From an uncultured Megasphaera sp. (GTDB taxonomy: Bacteria; Bacillota; Negativicutes; Veillonellales; Megasphaeraceae), in assembly GCA_937895695.1 (NCBI GenBank), contig CALBLM010000145.1:1-5346 (forward strand): a stretch of DNA of 5,346 nucleotides. Reading direction: 5' to 3'. Position 1 is the stretch's first letter, and each line of letters begins with the position of its first letter. The notes beneath the pieces were generated by a model that was given only the letters and a program-made list of their open reading frames with translations, was not told where the DNA came from and ran no database searches. Below are positions 1 to 5,346 of the stretch, piece by piece. Made by a program: the position numbers and the translations under genes.

Positions 1-51
1 TAGACCTACTGATTCGTAGTCAGTCACTCTATCCAGCTGAGCTACCGAGTC
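1..51 (-). tRNA. tRNA-Arg (anticodon ACG), 3' part cut off by the window edge
   Basis: The reverse complement of bases 51 to 1 folds as the 5' two-thirds of a tRNA. It has a 7-nt acceptor strand GACTCGG (45-51), then TA at positions 8-9. The D arm is GCTC/GAGT around the loop AGCTGGATA. The anticodon arm is ACTGA/TCAGT around the loop CTACGAA, followed by the start of the variable region. The anticodon ACG is at 15-17, so it decodes CGN arginine codons; in bacteria A34 of this tRNA is normally deaminated to inosine by TadA. The T arm, the 3' acceptor strand and any encoded CCA lie outside the window, so acceptor pairing cannot be checked. A strong promoter sits just upstream (73-101), so the gene is transcribed independently of the dap operon. 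Whether more tRNAs follow on the left cannot be seen. Confidence 0.95.
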
Positions 52-72
52 ATGTCTCCTGACGACTTTTAT

Positions 73-101
73 ATTATACAAAACAAAAAAAATATTGTCA
101 A
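73..101 (-). promoter_or_regulatory. consensus sigma-70/sigma-A promoter of the tRNA-Arg gene
   Basis: On the minus strand TTGACA (96-101) and TATAAT (73-78) are separated by exactly 17 nt, a perfect match to the housekeeping promoter consensus in both boxes and in spacing. The spacer is T-rich. Transcription should start near 66-67, giving a leader of about 15 nt before the tRNA 5' end at 51, which RNase P would remove. The sequence upstream is A/T-rich and includes the palindrome at 106-119, where an UP element would lie. Confidence 0.93.
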
Positions 102-105
102 GTTT

Positions 106-119
106 TTTTATCGATAAAA
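106..119. repeat. perfect 14-bp palindrome upstream of the tRNA promoter
   Basis: TTTTATCGATAAAA is its own reverse complement and begins 4 bp upstream of the -35 box of the tRNA promoter. It spans roughly -40 to -53 relative to the predicted start, the position of an UP element or an activator site. An A/T-rich stretch can form such a palindrome by chance, so a role as operator or UP element is inference. Confidence 0.5.
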
Positions 120-171
120 TGAAGAATCTATATATTCCCCTATTCGCACGCTATGACACTGACTTAAAGAC

Positions 172-208
172 AAAAAAGAGCTGTTTCCGAAAAAGACAGC
201 TCTTTTTT
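172..208 (-). terminator. intrinsic terminator ending the dapB-asd-dapA operon
   Basis: A perfect 13-bp stem (arms 172-184 and 196-208) encloses an 11-nt loop. The GC-containing core GAGCTGT/ACAGCTC is flanked by six A on one side and six T on the other, so the minus-strand transcript ends in a hairpin plus U tract. The hairpin starts 8 nt beyond the dapA stop codon. Because of the A and T tracts it could also work for the plus strand, but no plus-strand gene in the window needs it. Confidence 0.94.
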
Positions 209-216
209 GAACAAAA

Positions 217-1098
217 TTATAGTTTTCCGTATTGATGTAATAAATTCTTGCAGATTTTCTTAATTTCCGGTGACGCTTCTACCAAAGGCAGACGGAACGG
301 GCCAACCGGCAACCCCATCATATTGAGCACCGTCTTGACCGGTACGGGACTCACGGTACAGAACATTCCTTTCATGAAAGGCAAATATTTTTGATGCATT
401 TTCGCTGCTTTTTTGGTGTCTCCATCTTTAAAGGCCTGAATCATTTCATTCATTTCTTTGCCGATAACATGGCTCGATACAGAAATAACGCCTTCTGCAC
501 CAACAGCCAAGATAGGAACGGTCATATTATCATCACCGCTGTAATGATGGAACCCTTCCGGTGTACCTGCAATGACTTCCGTCGCAAAATCCGCATCGCC
601 TGTTGCATCTTTAATGCCGATAATGTTAGAAAATTCATTGGCTAATTTGCAAACGGTAGCCGCTTCGATTTTTCCACCTGTGCGACCTGGAACATTATAA
701 ATAAAAATTGGCAAATCTGTCGATTTAGCAATCGCTGCAAAATGAGCGTAACAACCATCCTGGTTTGGTTTATTATAATACGGAACAATACAAAGAATGG
801 CATCTACGCCTGTTTTTTCTACGCGTTTGATAAATTCAATCGTTTGTGCCGTATCATTGGAACCAGCATTCGCCATGACTAATGTTTTATCTTTTAATGC
901 ATCGGCTGTCATTTGATATAATTTAATTTTTTCATCGGCTGTCATCGTTGCGCCTTCACCCGTAGTTGCGCCAACAAGAATGCCTTGTCCTTCATCGGTA
1001 TATCGCTTAGCTAACTGCACTGCTGCTTCATAATTGACCGAGCCATCTTCATGAAACGGCGTTACCATAGCGACAATGACGTTTGGGAATGTTAACAT
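217..1098 (-). CDS. dapA: 4-hydroxy-tetrahydrodipicolinate synthase
   Basis: This cytosolic enzyme condenses pyruvate with aspartate semialdehyde to give 4-hydroxy-tetrahydrodipicolinate, the first committed step to diaminopimelate and lysine. At 293 aa it has the normal length for the (beta/alpha)8-barrel family. Visible motifs are the GATTGEG segment (T45, T46), the Y107/Y108 pair, YNVPGRTG (Y134 and substrate-binding R139) and GIKDATGD with the Schiff-base lysine K163. These match T44/T45, Y107, Y133, R138 and K161 of the E. coli enzyme with an offset of 1-2. At the lysine allosteric site the E. coli residues H53, H56 and E84 correspond to A54, K57 and Q85, so feedback inhibition by lysine is probably weak or absent (inference). 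The ATG start is preceded by GGAG at 1109-1112, 10 nt away. It is the last gene of the operon, 26 nt after asd and 8 nt before the terminator. Confidence 0.97.
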   Translation of the reverse strand: MLTFPNVIVAMVTPFHEDGSVNYEAAVQLAKRYTDEGQGILVGATTGEGATMTADEKIKLYQMTADALKDKTLVMANAGSNDTAQTIEFIKRVEKTGVDAILCIVPYYNKPNQDGCYAHFAAIAKSTDLPIFIYNVPGRTGGKIEAATVCKLANEFSNIIGIKDATGDADFATEVIAGTPEGFHHYSGDDNMTVPILAVGAEGVISVSSHVIGKEMNEMIQAFKDGDTKKAAKMHQKYLPFMKGMFCTVSPVPVKTVLNMMGLPVGPFRLPLVEASPEIKKICKNLLHQYGKL

Positions 1099-1124
1099 AA
1101 AAAACCAACTCCAGTCTGCAAATA

Positions 1125-2162
1125 TTATTTAATCATATCATGAGCAAGCATATATTCTGCAATCTGCAATGCATTCAATGCTGCACCTTTACGAATCTGG
1201 TCACCGGATACCCAAAGGTTGATCGCTTTTGGATTATACAAGTCTTTACGAATACGACCTACATAGCAATCATATTTTTCAGATGTATACAACGGCATAG
1301 GATATTCCATTTCTGCCAAATTATCCCGTACTTGTGCTCCTGGGAAGGCATCAATCGCTTTACGAACAGCATCTACTGTCAATTCATCGGCTGTTTCAAC
1401 ATAAATAGATTCAGCATGGCTGCGGAATACAGGTACACGAACCGTTGTTGCCGTAACAGCAATCGTATCGTCATGAAGCATTTTATGGGTTTCATTGACC
1501 ATTTTCATTTCTTCTTTGCTGTAGTCATTATCCAAGAATTTATCAATCTGAGGAATCAGGTTGAAGGCGATAGGATAATGTTTTGGCAGGCTCTTACTTG
1601 GCAAAATATGCGGGACCATTTCTTCCCCTTTGAGGTATGCTTCCGTTTCATCGCGAAGTTCATCAATACCTTCTTTACCAGCACCGGATACAGCTTGATA
1701 GGTGCTGACAATAATCTTTTTGATCGGGGATAAGTCATGAATCGGTTTTAATGCCATCAACATGATAATGGTCGAGCAGTTTGGATTGGCAATAATCCCT
1801 TTATGCCAAGCAATATCTTCCGGGTTTACTTCCGGAACGACTAACGGCACATTCGGATCCATGCGGAATGTGCTGGAATTATCAATAACAACACAGCCCC
1901 GTTTAGCCGCTTCCGGTCCTAACGTTTTGCTGATAGAACCACCGGCAAATAATCCAATGTCTACACCATCAAAGGATTCCGGTTTCGCTTCTTCAACAGT
2001 ATATTCTTTTCCGTTTACAGTCAGTTTTTTCCCTGCAGAGCGAGAGGATGCCAACAATTTCAATTTACTGTATGGAAATTTACGTTCTTCAATCAGTCGA
2101 ATAAATTCTTGTCCTACGGCACCTGTGGCACCTAAAATTGCGACTACCGGTTCTTTTGTCAT
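1125..2162 (-). CDS. asd: aspartate-semialdehyde dehydrogenase
   Basis: This enzyme reduces beta-aspartyl phosphate to aspartate semialdehyde with NADPH, the branch point for lysine/diaminopimelate, threonine and methionine. The 345-aa protein is full length. The N-terminal Rossmann fold shows GATGAVG at 11-17, and SSTFRM contains phosphate-binding R100. The catalytic C129 lies in NPNCST and Q156 in YQAVSGAGK (155-163). E224 and K227 lie in NETHK, and VRVPVFRSHAES supplies substrate-binding R242 and the general base H249. The C-terminal WVSGDQIRKGAALN (317-330) is typical of the family. The R242-H249 spacing equals that of R267-H274 in E. coli. The ATG start has a purine-rich SD, AAGGGGA at 2171-2177 with an 8-nt spacer, that begins right after the dapB stop codon. 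This spacing suggests translational coupling within the dap operon. No key residue appears to be missing. Confidence 0.97.
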   Translation of the reverse strand: MTKEPVVAILGATGAVGQEFIRLIEERKFPYSKLKLLASSRSAGKKLTVNGKEYTVEEAKPESFDGVDIGLFAGGSISKTLGPEAAKRGCVVIDNSSTFRMDPNVPLVVPEVNPEDIAWHKGIIANPNCSTIIMLMALKPIHDLSPIKKIIVSTYQAVSGAGKEGIDELRDETEAYLKGEEMVPHILPSKSLPKHYPIAFNLIPQIDKFLDNDYSKEEMKMVNETHKMLHDDTIAVTATTVRVPVFRSHAESIYVETADELTVDAVRKAIDAFPGAQVRDNLAEMEYPMPLYTSEKYDCYVGRIRKDLYNPKAINLWVSGDQIRKGAALNALQIAEYMLAHDMIK

Positions 2163-2178
2163 ATCTATATTCCCCTTC

Positions 2179-2976
2179 TTATAAATAATTTTCTAATCCA
2201 AATGTAAGGCCTGGACGTGAATTTACTTTCTTGACAGCCAATACAACGCCCGGCATAAAGGACTTGCGGTCCATCGAATCATGCCGAATTGTTAATAATT
2301 CACCATATCCGCCAAATAATACTTGTTGATGTGCTACATATCCGGGAAGACGGACGCTATGAATGGGAATGCCATCCACTTTAGCACCGCGAGCGCCATC
2401 CAAGCTTTCATGCGTTTTATCTTCAGCTGGTACAGCTTGAGCTTCACTGCGGGCAGCCGCGATCTTATTCGCTGTCATAATGGCCGTACCAGAAGGCGCA
2501 TCCAATTTATTATTATGATGCAGTTCAATAATTTCTACATCCGGCAAATACGGTGCTACTTCTGTCGATAATTTCATCATCAACACAGCGCCAATAGAGA
2601 AGTTCGGTGCAATAAAAATACTCGTTTTATATTTCTTAGCCATTGCATCGAGTTCATCACGCTGCTGTGCCGTTAATCCTGTAGTTCCCACTACCATGTT
2701 AATACCATGGGCAATACAGGTTTTGGCATTTTCAAAAATAACGCGAGGCGTTGTAAAATCTACAACCACATCCGGTTTGAGTTCTTCCAATGCTGCTGCC
2801 AATCCTTCACGAATTGGTATATGTAATGTACCGATGCCGGCAAGTTCGCCTGCATCTTCCCCGACATGCGTAATACTTACGCCGCCAACAAATTCTAATT
2901 CTTTATCTTCAGATACAGCTTTGACAACCTGACTTCCCATACGGCCGTCTGCACCATTTACAAGTACGCGAAGCAT
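2179..2976 (-). CDS. dapB: 4-hydroxy-tetrahydrodipicolinate reductase
   Basis: DapB reduces the DapA product to tetrahydrodipicolinate using NAD(P)H, the second step of the diaminopimelate branch. From the start chosen here it is 265 aa, a usual length. The N-terminal Rossmann domain has the dinucleotide loop GADGRMG (8-14) and DFTTP (73-77), with VVGTTG at 95-100. The C-terminal domain has the signature ELHHNNKLDAPSGTA (151-165), holding the catalytic histidine pair H153/H154, K157 and the SGT substrate loop. An in-frame ATG at 2986-2988 would add four residues (MVNY), but it has no usable SD. The ATG at 2974-2976 has one, and the protein then begins MLRVLVNGADGRMG as in most relatives. It is the first gene of dapB-asd-dapA, downstream of a promoter at 3018-3046. 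Its TAA stop is 16 nt from the asd start. Confidence 0.95.
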   Translation of the reverse strand: MLRVLVNGADGRMGSQVVKAVSEDKELEFVGGVSITHVGEDAGELAGIGTLHIPIREGLAAALEELKPDVVVDFTTPRVIFENAKTCIAHGINMVVGTTGLTAQQRDELDAMAKKYKTSIFIAPNFSIGAVLMMKLSTEVAPYLPDVEIIELHHNNKLDAPSGTAIMTANKIAAARSEAQAVPAEDKTHESLDGARGAKVDGIPIHSVRLPGYVAHQQVLFGGYGELLTIRHDSMDRKSFMPGVVLAVKKVNSRPGLTFGLENYL

Positions 2977-2981
2977 ATAGT

Positions 2982-2991
2982 TCACCATCCT
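2982..2991 (-). promoter_or_regulatory. ribosome binding site that decides the dapB start
   Basis: The minus strand reads AGGATGGTGA here, close to the ideal AGGAGGTGA with one extra base. It ends 5 nt before the ATG at 2974-2976. The alternative upstream ATG (2986-2988) lies inside this element and has nothing SD-like at a workable distance in front of it. This is why the shorter dapB reading is preferred. Confidence 0.6.
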
Positions 2992-3001
2992 ATTTTACTT
3001 T

Positions 3002-3020
3002 GTTAAAGATTAACCTTAAT
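3002..3020. repeat. two overlapping inverted repeats over the dap promoter
   Basis: GTTAA-AGA-TTAAC (3002-3014) and ATTAA-CC-TTAAT (3009-3020) are interleaved dyads sharing the central TTAA sequence. They cover the 3' part of the predicted -10 box, the start site and the early leader of the dap operon. That is where a repressor would block initiation. The regulator is unknown, and A/T-rich dyads of this size can occur by chance. Confidence 0.4.
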
Positions 3021-3046
3021 ATATACCTATTATTCTATTACGTCAA
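3018..3046 (-). promoter_or_regulatory. sigma-A-type promoter of the dapB-asd-dapA operon
   Basis: On the minus strand TTGACG (3041-3046) and TATATT (3018-3023) are 17 nt apart, five of six matches in each box. The predicted start is near 3010-3011, giving a leader of about 34 nt before dapB. That is too short for a lysine riboswitch or T-box leader. Readthrough from recN is also possible, because no terminator lies in the gap. Confidence 0.7.
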
Positions 3047-3064
3047 GGATATGCCTCTAAAACC

Positions 3065-4744
3065 TTATTTTTTTACTTGACTAACTAACTGTCTTGCTGT
3101 TTCTAAGCTAGCCTGCGTCATATCATTTCCGGCAAACATACGGGCAATTTCTTGAATATGTTCTTCTCCTGACAATAAACGAACTTGTGAAATCGTCCGT
3201 CCATTACACTCTTTTTTATAAATAAAATAATGATGATCCGCAATCGATGCGGTTTGCGGCAAATGGGTAATGCAAAAAACCTGCCCATACTGTCGAAGTT
3301 TTCGAATATGGTCGGCTACCTGCAGCCCCGTTTGTCCGCTAATACCTACGTCAATTTCATCAAAAATCATGGTTTTTCCCAAGCTAATCGTTCGGCTGCT
3401 TGTTTTGAGAGCCAAGGCAATACGAGAAATTTCACCACCTGAAGCAATTTTTGCCAAAGGCTTTTTGGCTTCTCCTAAGTTAGCTGAAAAATACAACTCA
3501 ATCGCCGCGGCACCATTGGGTTCGATACGCTGCATGGGCTCCATATGAAATGTAATTGATGCATTCGGCATTCCTAATTTAACTAATGCATCTTCCATAG
3601 CATGTCCAAAGGTTTGATTGGCTTTACTGCGCAATGCAAACAAGGCGACAGCCTGTTTTCTTAGTTCTCTCTCTTTTTCCTGCATCTCTTTTTGCAACGA
3701 TGCCAAGATATTTTCCGATTGGTTCAATCGGTTATATTCTGATTTGGCTTTTTCTAAAAATGCTAAAATCTCTGTAATCGTAATGCCATATTTACGTTTT
3801 AATTTATCAATAACCGCCAAACGTGCCTGCATGGTATCCAATGCTTTTTCGTCAAAATCAAAAGAATCGGCGTATCGCACCAGTCCATCATGAACATCTT
3901 CCAATTCATAGGTTAACCCTTCTAGTTTAGCCGCCAACGCTTGAAACGCATTGTCATAGGCAGATGCTTTTTCCAAATTGCGATGGATGATTTCGACTTG
4001 TTCCAATACGCCCTTTTGTCGTTCACTGCCTTCTAAACAAAATAAGCTGTCCTTTAAATTATTTTTAATATGTTCTGCATGCGACGATGTGCGTACTTTT
4101 TGTTCCAATTCTTCATCTTCACCTAGACGCAGCTGGGCATCTTCTATTTCTTTAATTTGAAATTCCAAAATGCCAAGAAGTCTTACTTTTTCACTTTCAT
4201 CGCGTTGTAATTTTTTTACCTGCATTCCCAGCGTCCGCCATGATGCGTATAACGAATCATATACAGAGCGCGCACGTTGCAGCTGTGGCGTTAAGTTATC
4301 CAAAATTTGTACGTGATAGACCGGATCAAAAATAATCCGGTTATCAAATTGCCCGTGAATATCTAACAAATATTCACCAATACGCCGCAATACCGTCATA
4401 GGGACAAGAGTTCCATTTACCAACGTAGTACCACGACCGCTACGATAAAATTGACGAGAAATGACGAGTTGTGCATCTTCAAAGGCTATATGATTTTCCT
4501 GCAGCAACTGTTGCAGCGGTTCCGGCATCGCTGCAAAAAAGAACGCGCCTTCAACAAGAAAAGACTCCATGCCTTGACGCACGAAAGATGCTGAAGCGCG
4601 TTTACCAGCCAGCATGCCTATAGCATCCAGCAGAATAGATTTTCCGGCCCCGGTTTCACCTGTAAAAATAGTAACGCCTTCACCGAACCTCAGATGTAAG
4701 TCTTCTATTAAAGCAAAATTATGGATATGCAGCGATTGCAGCAT
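3065..4744 (-). CDS. recN: DNA repair protein RecN (SMC-like ATPase)
   Basis: RecN is a cytosolic/nucleoid SMC-family ATPase that acts early in recombinational repair of double-strand breaks. The 559-aa length is normal. The N-terminal half of the ATPase head has Walker A GETGAGKS at 29-36 and the Q-loop region DIHGQ at 128-132. A charged, helical stretch from about 155 to 365 matches the short RecN coiled coil. The C-terminal head has the ABC signature ASGGEISR (434-441), Walker B TMIFDEIDVG (458-467, with D462 and E463) and the switch histidine H494 in ITHLPQ. All ATPase elements are intact. After the Q-loop it reads FDN where I recall HEH in many RecN proteins, a mild difference. The ATG start has the SD GAGG at 4750-4753 with a 5-nt spacer. 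This SD overlaps the argR TGA stop, which indicates coupling to argR. Confidence 0.97.
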   Translation of the reverse strand: MLQSLHIHNFALIEDLHLRFGEGVTIFTGETGAGKSILLDAIGMLAGKRASASFVRQGMESFLVEGAFFFAAMPEPLQQLLQENHIAFEDAQLVISRQFYRSGRGTTLVNGTLVPMTVLRRIGEYLLDIHGQFDNRIIFDPVYHVQILDNLTPQLQRARSVYDSLYASWRTLGMQVKKLQRDESEKVRLLGILEFQIKEIEDAQLRLGEDEELEQKVRTSSHAEHIKNNLKDSLFCLEGSERQKGVLEQVEIIHRNLEKASAYDNAFQALAAKLEGLTYELEDVHDGLVRYADSFDFDEKALDTMQARLAVIDKLKRKYGITITEILAFLEKAKSEYNRLNQSENILASLQKEMQEKERELRKQAVALFALRSKANQTFGHAMEDALVKLGMPNASITFHMEPMQRIEPNGAAAIELYFSANLGEAKKPLAKIASGGEISRIALALKTSSRTISLGKTMIFDEIDVGISGQTGLQVADHIRKLRQYGQVFCITHLPQTASIADHHYFIYKKECNGRTISQVRLLSGEEHIQEIARMFAGNDMTQASLETARQLVSQVKK

Positions 4745-4751
4745 ACAAACC

Positions 4752-5207
4752 TCATTCTTTCATTAACGAAACAATTAATTTAACTAACTGTGGTACTGTA
4801 TCGGCATTATTGGTAATAATGAGAATCGTATCATCTCCTGCAAGTGTACCGATGACACTTTCCCATTTGGCATGATCAATAGCCGATGCAACCATACTGG
4901 CAGAACCTGGCAGTGTATGCACCACAATTTGATTGAAAGCGGCATCAACACGGACAATAGAATCTTGAAATAAACGGGCCATGCGGTTTTTGGACATGAG
5001 CATATTTTGTTCCGGTGACAACGCATATCTATAATGACCATCGCTAGTAGGAACTTTAATCAGCATGAGTTCTTTAATGTCACGAGATACAGTGGCCTGT
5101 GTAACTTCAATGCCTTCTTCCTGCAGCGCTTTAGCTAATTCTTCTTGCGTTTCAATGGGACGTGACTGCACAATTTCTTTTATTTTTGTATAACGAAATC
5201 TTTTCAT
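4752..5207 (-). CDS. argR: arginine repressor ArgR/AhrC
   Basis: ArgR is an arginine-dependent hexameric transcription factor that represses arginine biosynthesis and in many Gram-positives activates catabolism. The 151-aa length is typical. The N-terminal winged helix-turn-helix domain (about 1-70) contains TQEELAKALQ (20-29) and the recognition helix region TQATVSRDIKEL (36-47). The C-terminal oligomerisation and arginine-binding domain (about 78-151) contains HTLPGSA (97-103) and GTLAGDDTI (120-128), where D125/D126 correspond to the arginine-contacting aspartates. The ATG start has GAGGG at 5217-5221, 9 nt upstream, lying inside the last codons of the preceding gene. With only 6 nt between that gene's stop and this start, argR is most likely co-transcribed and translationally coupled. 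It runs into recN after 7 nt, an arrangement common in Firmicutes. Confidence 0.96.
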   Translation of the reverse strand: MKRFRYTKIKEIVQSRPIETQEELAKALQEEGIEVTQATVSRDIKELMLIKVPTSDGHYRYALSPEQNMLMSKNRMARLFQDSIVRVDAAFNQIVVHTLPGSASMVASAIDHAKWESVIGTLAGDDTILIITNNADTVPQLVKLIVSLMKE

Positions 5208-5213
5208 ACTATC

Positions 5214-5346
5214 TTACCCTCTTTTCTGTACAATATACAATCGAGGCGGACAATGAATCTGATTCACCGGCTGCCATGAAGAAATATCAAATTCTTTTTG
5301 CGGCACAGTCTGCAAAAACGAGCGCAGTGCTTCTTCTTCCTCTGCA
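5214..5346 (-). CDS. C-terminal end of an unidentified gene upstream of argR
   Basis: One minus-strand frame is open from the window edge (first full codon at 5345) to TAA at 5214-5216 and encodes 43 residues. The segment starts AEEEEALRSFL, continues with KEFDISSW and ends PPRLYIVQKRG. The frame is credible because the argR SD and start follow directly after its stop. The other two frames are less attractive: the one in the first position hits TGA after 19 codons. I do not recognise the family. The argR-recN pair often follows nadK or tlyA in Firmicutes, but this tail does not resemble the ends of those proteins as I remember them. The EEEEALRSFL...FDI pattern faintly recalls the C-terminal region of some RNA methyltransferases, which is only a hint. 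Confidence 0.7.
   Translation of the reverse strand, partial: AEEEEALRSFLQTVPQKEFDISSWQPVNQIHCPPRLYIVQKRG
5254..5266. promoter_or_regulatory. ARG-box-like palindrome upstream of argR
   Basis: TGAATCAGATTCA (minus strand) is a perfect 13-bp dyad, 47 nt upstream of the argR start. ArgR operators have half-sites TGAAT and ATTCA usually separated by four A/T bases. Here both half-sites are exact but the spacer is three bases (CAG). It lies inside the coding end of the preceding gene, and no convincing promoter is visible near it. Autoregulatory binding by ArgR is therefore a hypothesis. Confidence 0.35.

Noticed and set aside
1..216. tRNA-associated integration site or mobile element
   Set aside because: The tRNA 3' end lies outside the window, and no integrase, direct repeat or inverted terminal repeat is visible.
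391..645. Plus-strand open frame of 84 codons inside dapA
   Set aside because: It is a shadow of dapA, with low-complexity Cys/Phe/Arg content and no start signals.
1140..2184. Two long plus-strand open frames (1140-1733 and 1762-2184) opposite asd
   Set aside because: They lie fully antisense to a complete asd with every catalytic residue. Their translations are rich in Cys, Phe and Ile with no recognisable domain, as expected for mirror frames of a real gene, and I see no SD or promoter for them.
2977..3064. Lysine riboswitch or T-box leader before dapB
   Set aside because: The gap is only 88 nt, the predicted leader about 34 nt, and no conserved L-box or T-box structure is present.
3230..4160. 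Several plus-strand open frames inside recN
   Set aside because: They overlap one another and an intact recN. No domain, SD or codon pattern supports them.
4784..5041. 85-codon minus-strand frame inside argR
   Set aside because: It is in another frame of the intact argR and begins without an SD, so it is not a separate gene.
5225..5253. Possible argR promoter (TTGTCC at 5248-5253, or TATATT at 5232-5237)
   Set aside because: Neither hexamer has a partner at 16-18 nt with more than about three matches, and the tight junction with the upstream gene makes co-transcription more likely.

Overview
This 5.3-kb window is a compact, AT-rich stretch of core bacterial chromosome. All genes lie on the minus strand, so transcription runs from high to low coordinates. 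Intergenic gaps are short, there are SD-led ATG starts, and consensus sigma-70/sigma-A promoters are visible. The argR-recN pair followed by a dapB-asd-dapA cluster suggests a Firmicutes-type bacterium. A low- to mid-GC member of the Negativicutes/Veillonellales is my best guess, from general resemblance only. I see no mobile element, CRISPR array, broken gene or compositional island.

Layout in transcription order. (1) At the right edge, 5214-5346 holds the last 43 codons of a gene I do not recognise. Its stop is 6 nt before argR. (2) argR (4752-5207) encodes the arginine repressor and recN (3065-4744) encodes the SMC-like DNA-repair ATPase. They are 7 nt apart and the recN ribosome binding site overlaps the argR stop. 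(3) The 88-nt gap 2977-3064 carries a good promoter and two nested inverted repeats but no terminator or riboswitch. (4) dapB (2179-2976), asd (1125-2162) and dapA (217-1098) form a tight operon with gaps of 16 and 26 nt. It ends at a near-ideal intrinsic terminator (172-208). (5) The 120 nt between that terminator and the left-edge tRNA hold a perfect 14-bp palindrome and a textbook promoter. That promoter drives tRNA-Arg(ACG), of which only the first 51 nt are in the window.

How the genes work together: Asd reduces aspartyl phosphate to aspartate semialdehyde. DapA condenses this with pyruvate to 4-hydroxy-tetrahydrodipicolinate, and DapB reduces that to tetrahydrodipicolinate. The operon therefore encodes three consecutive steps at the entry to diaminopimelate/lysine synthesis; Asd also feeds threonine and methionine synthesis. 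ArgR is the arginine-responsive regulator and RecN acts in double-strand break repair; their adjacency is a recurrent Firmicutes arrangement rather than a pathway link.

I found no candidate for a previously undescribed system. The points worth a second look are regulatory: a DapA whose lysine-feedback site looks disabled, dyad symmetry over the dap promoter and upstream of argR, the palindrome next to the tRNA promoter, and an unidentified gene heading the argR operon.
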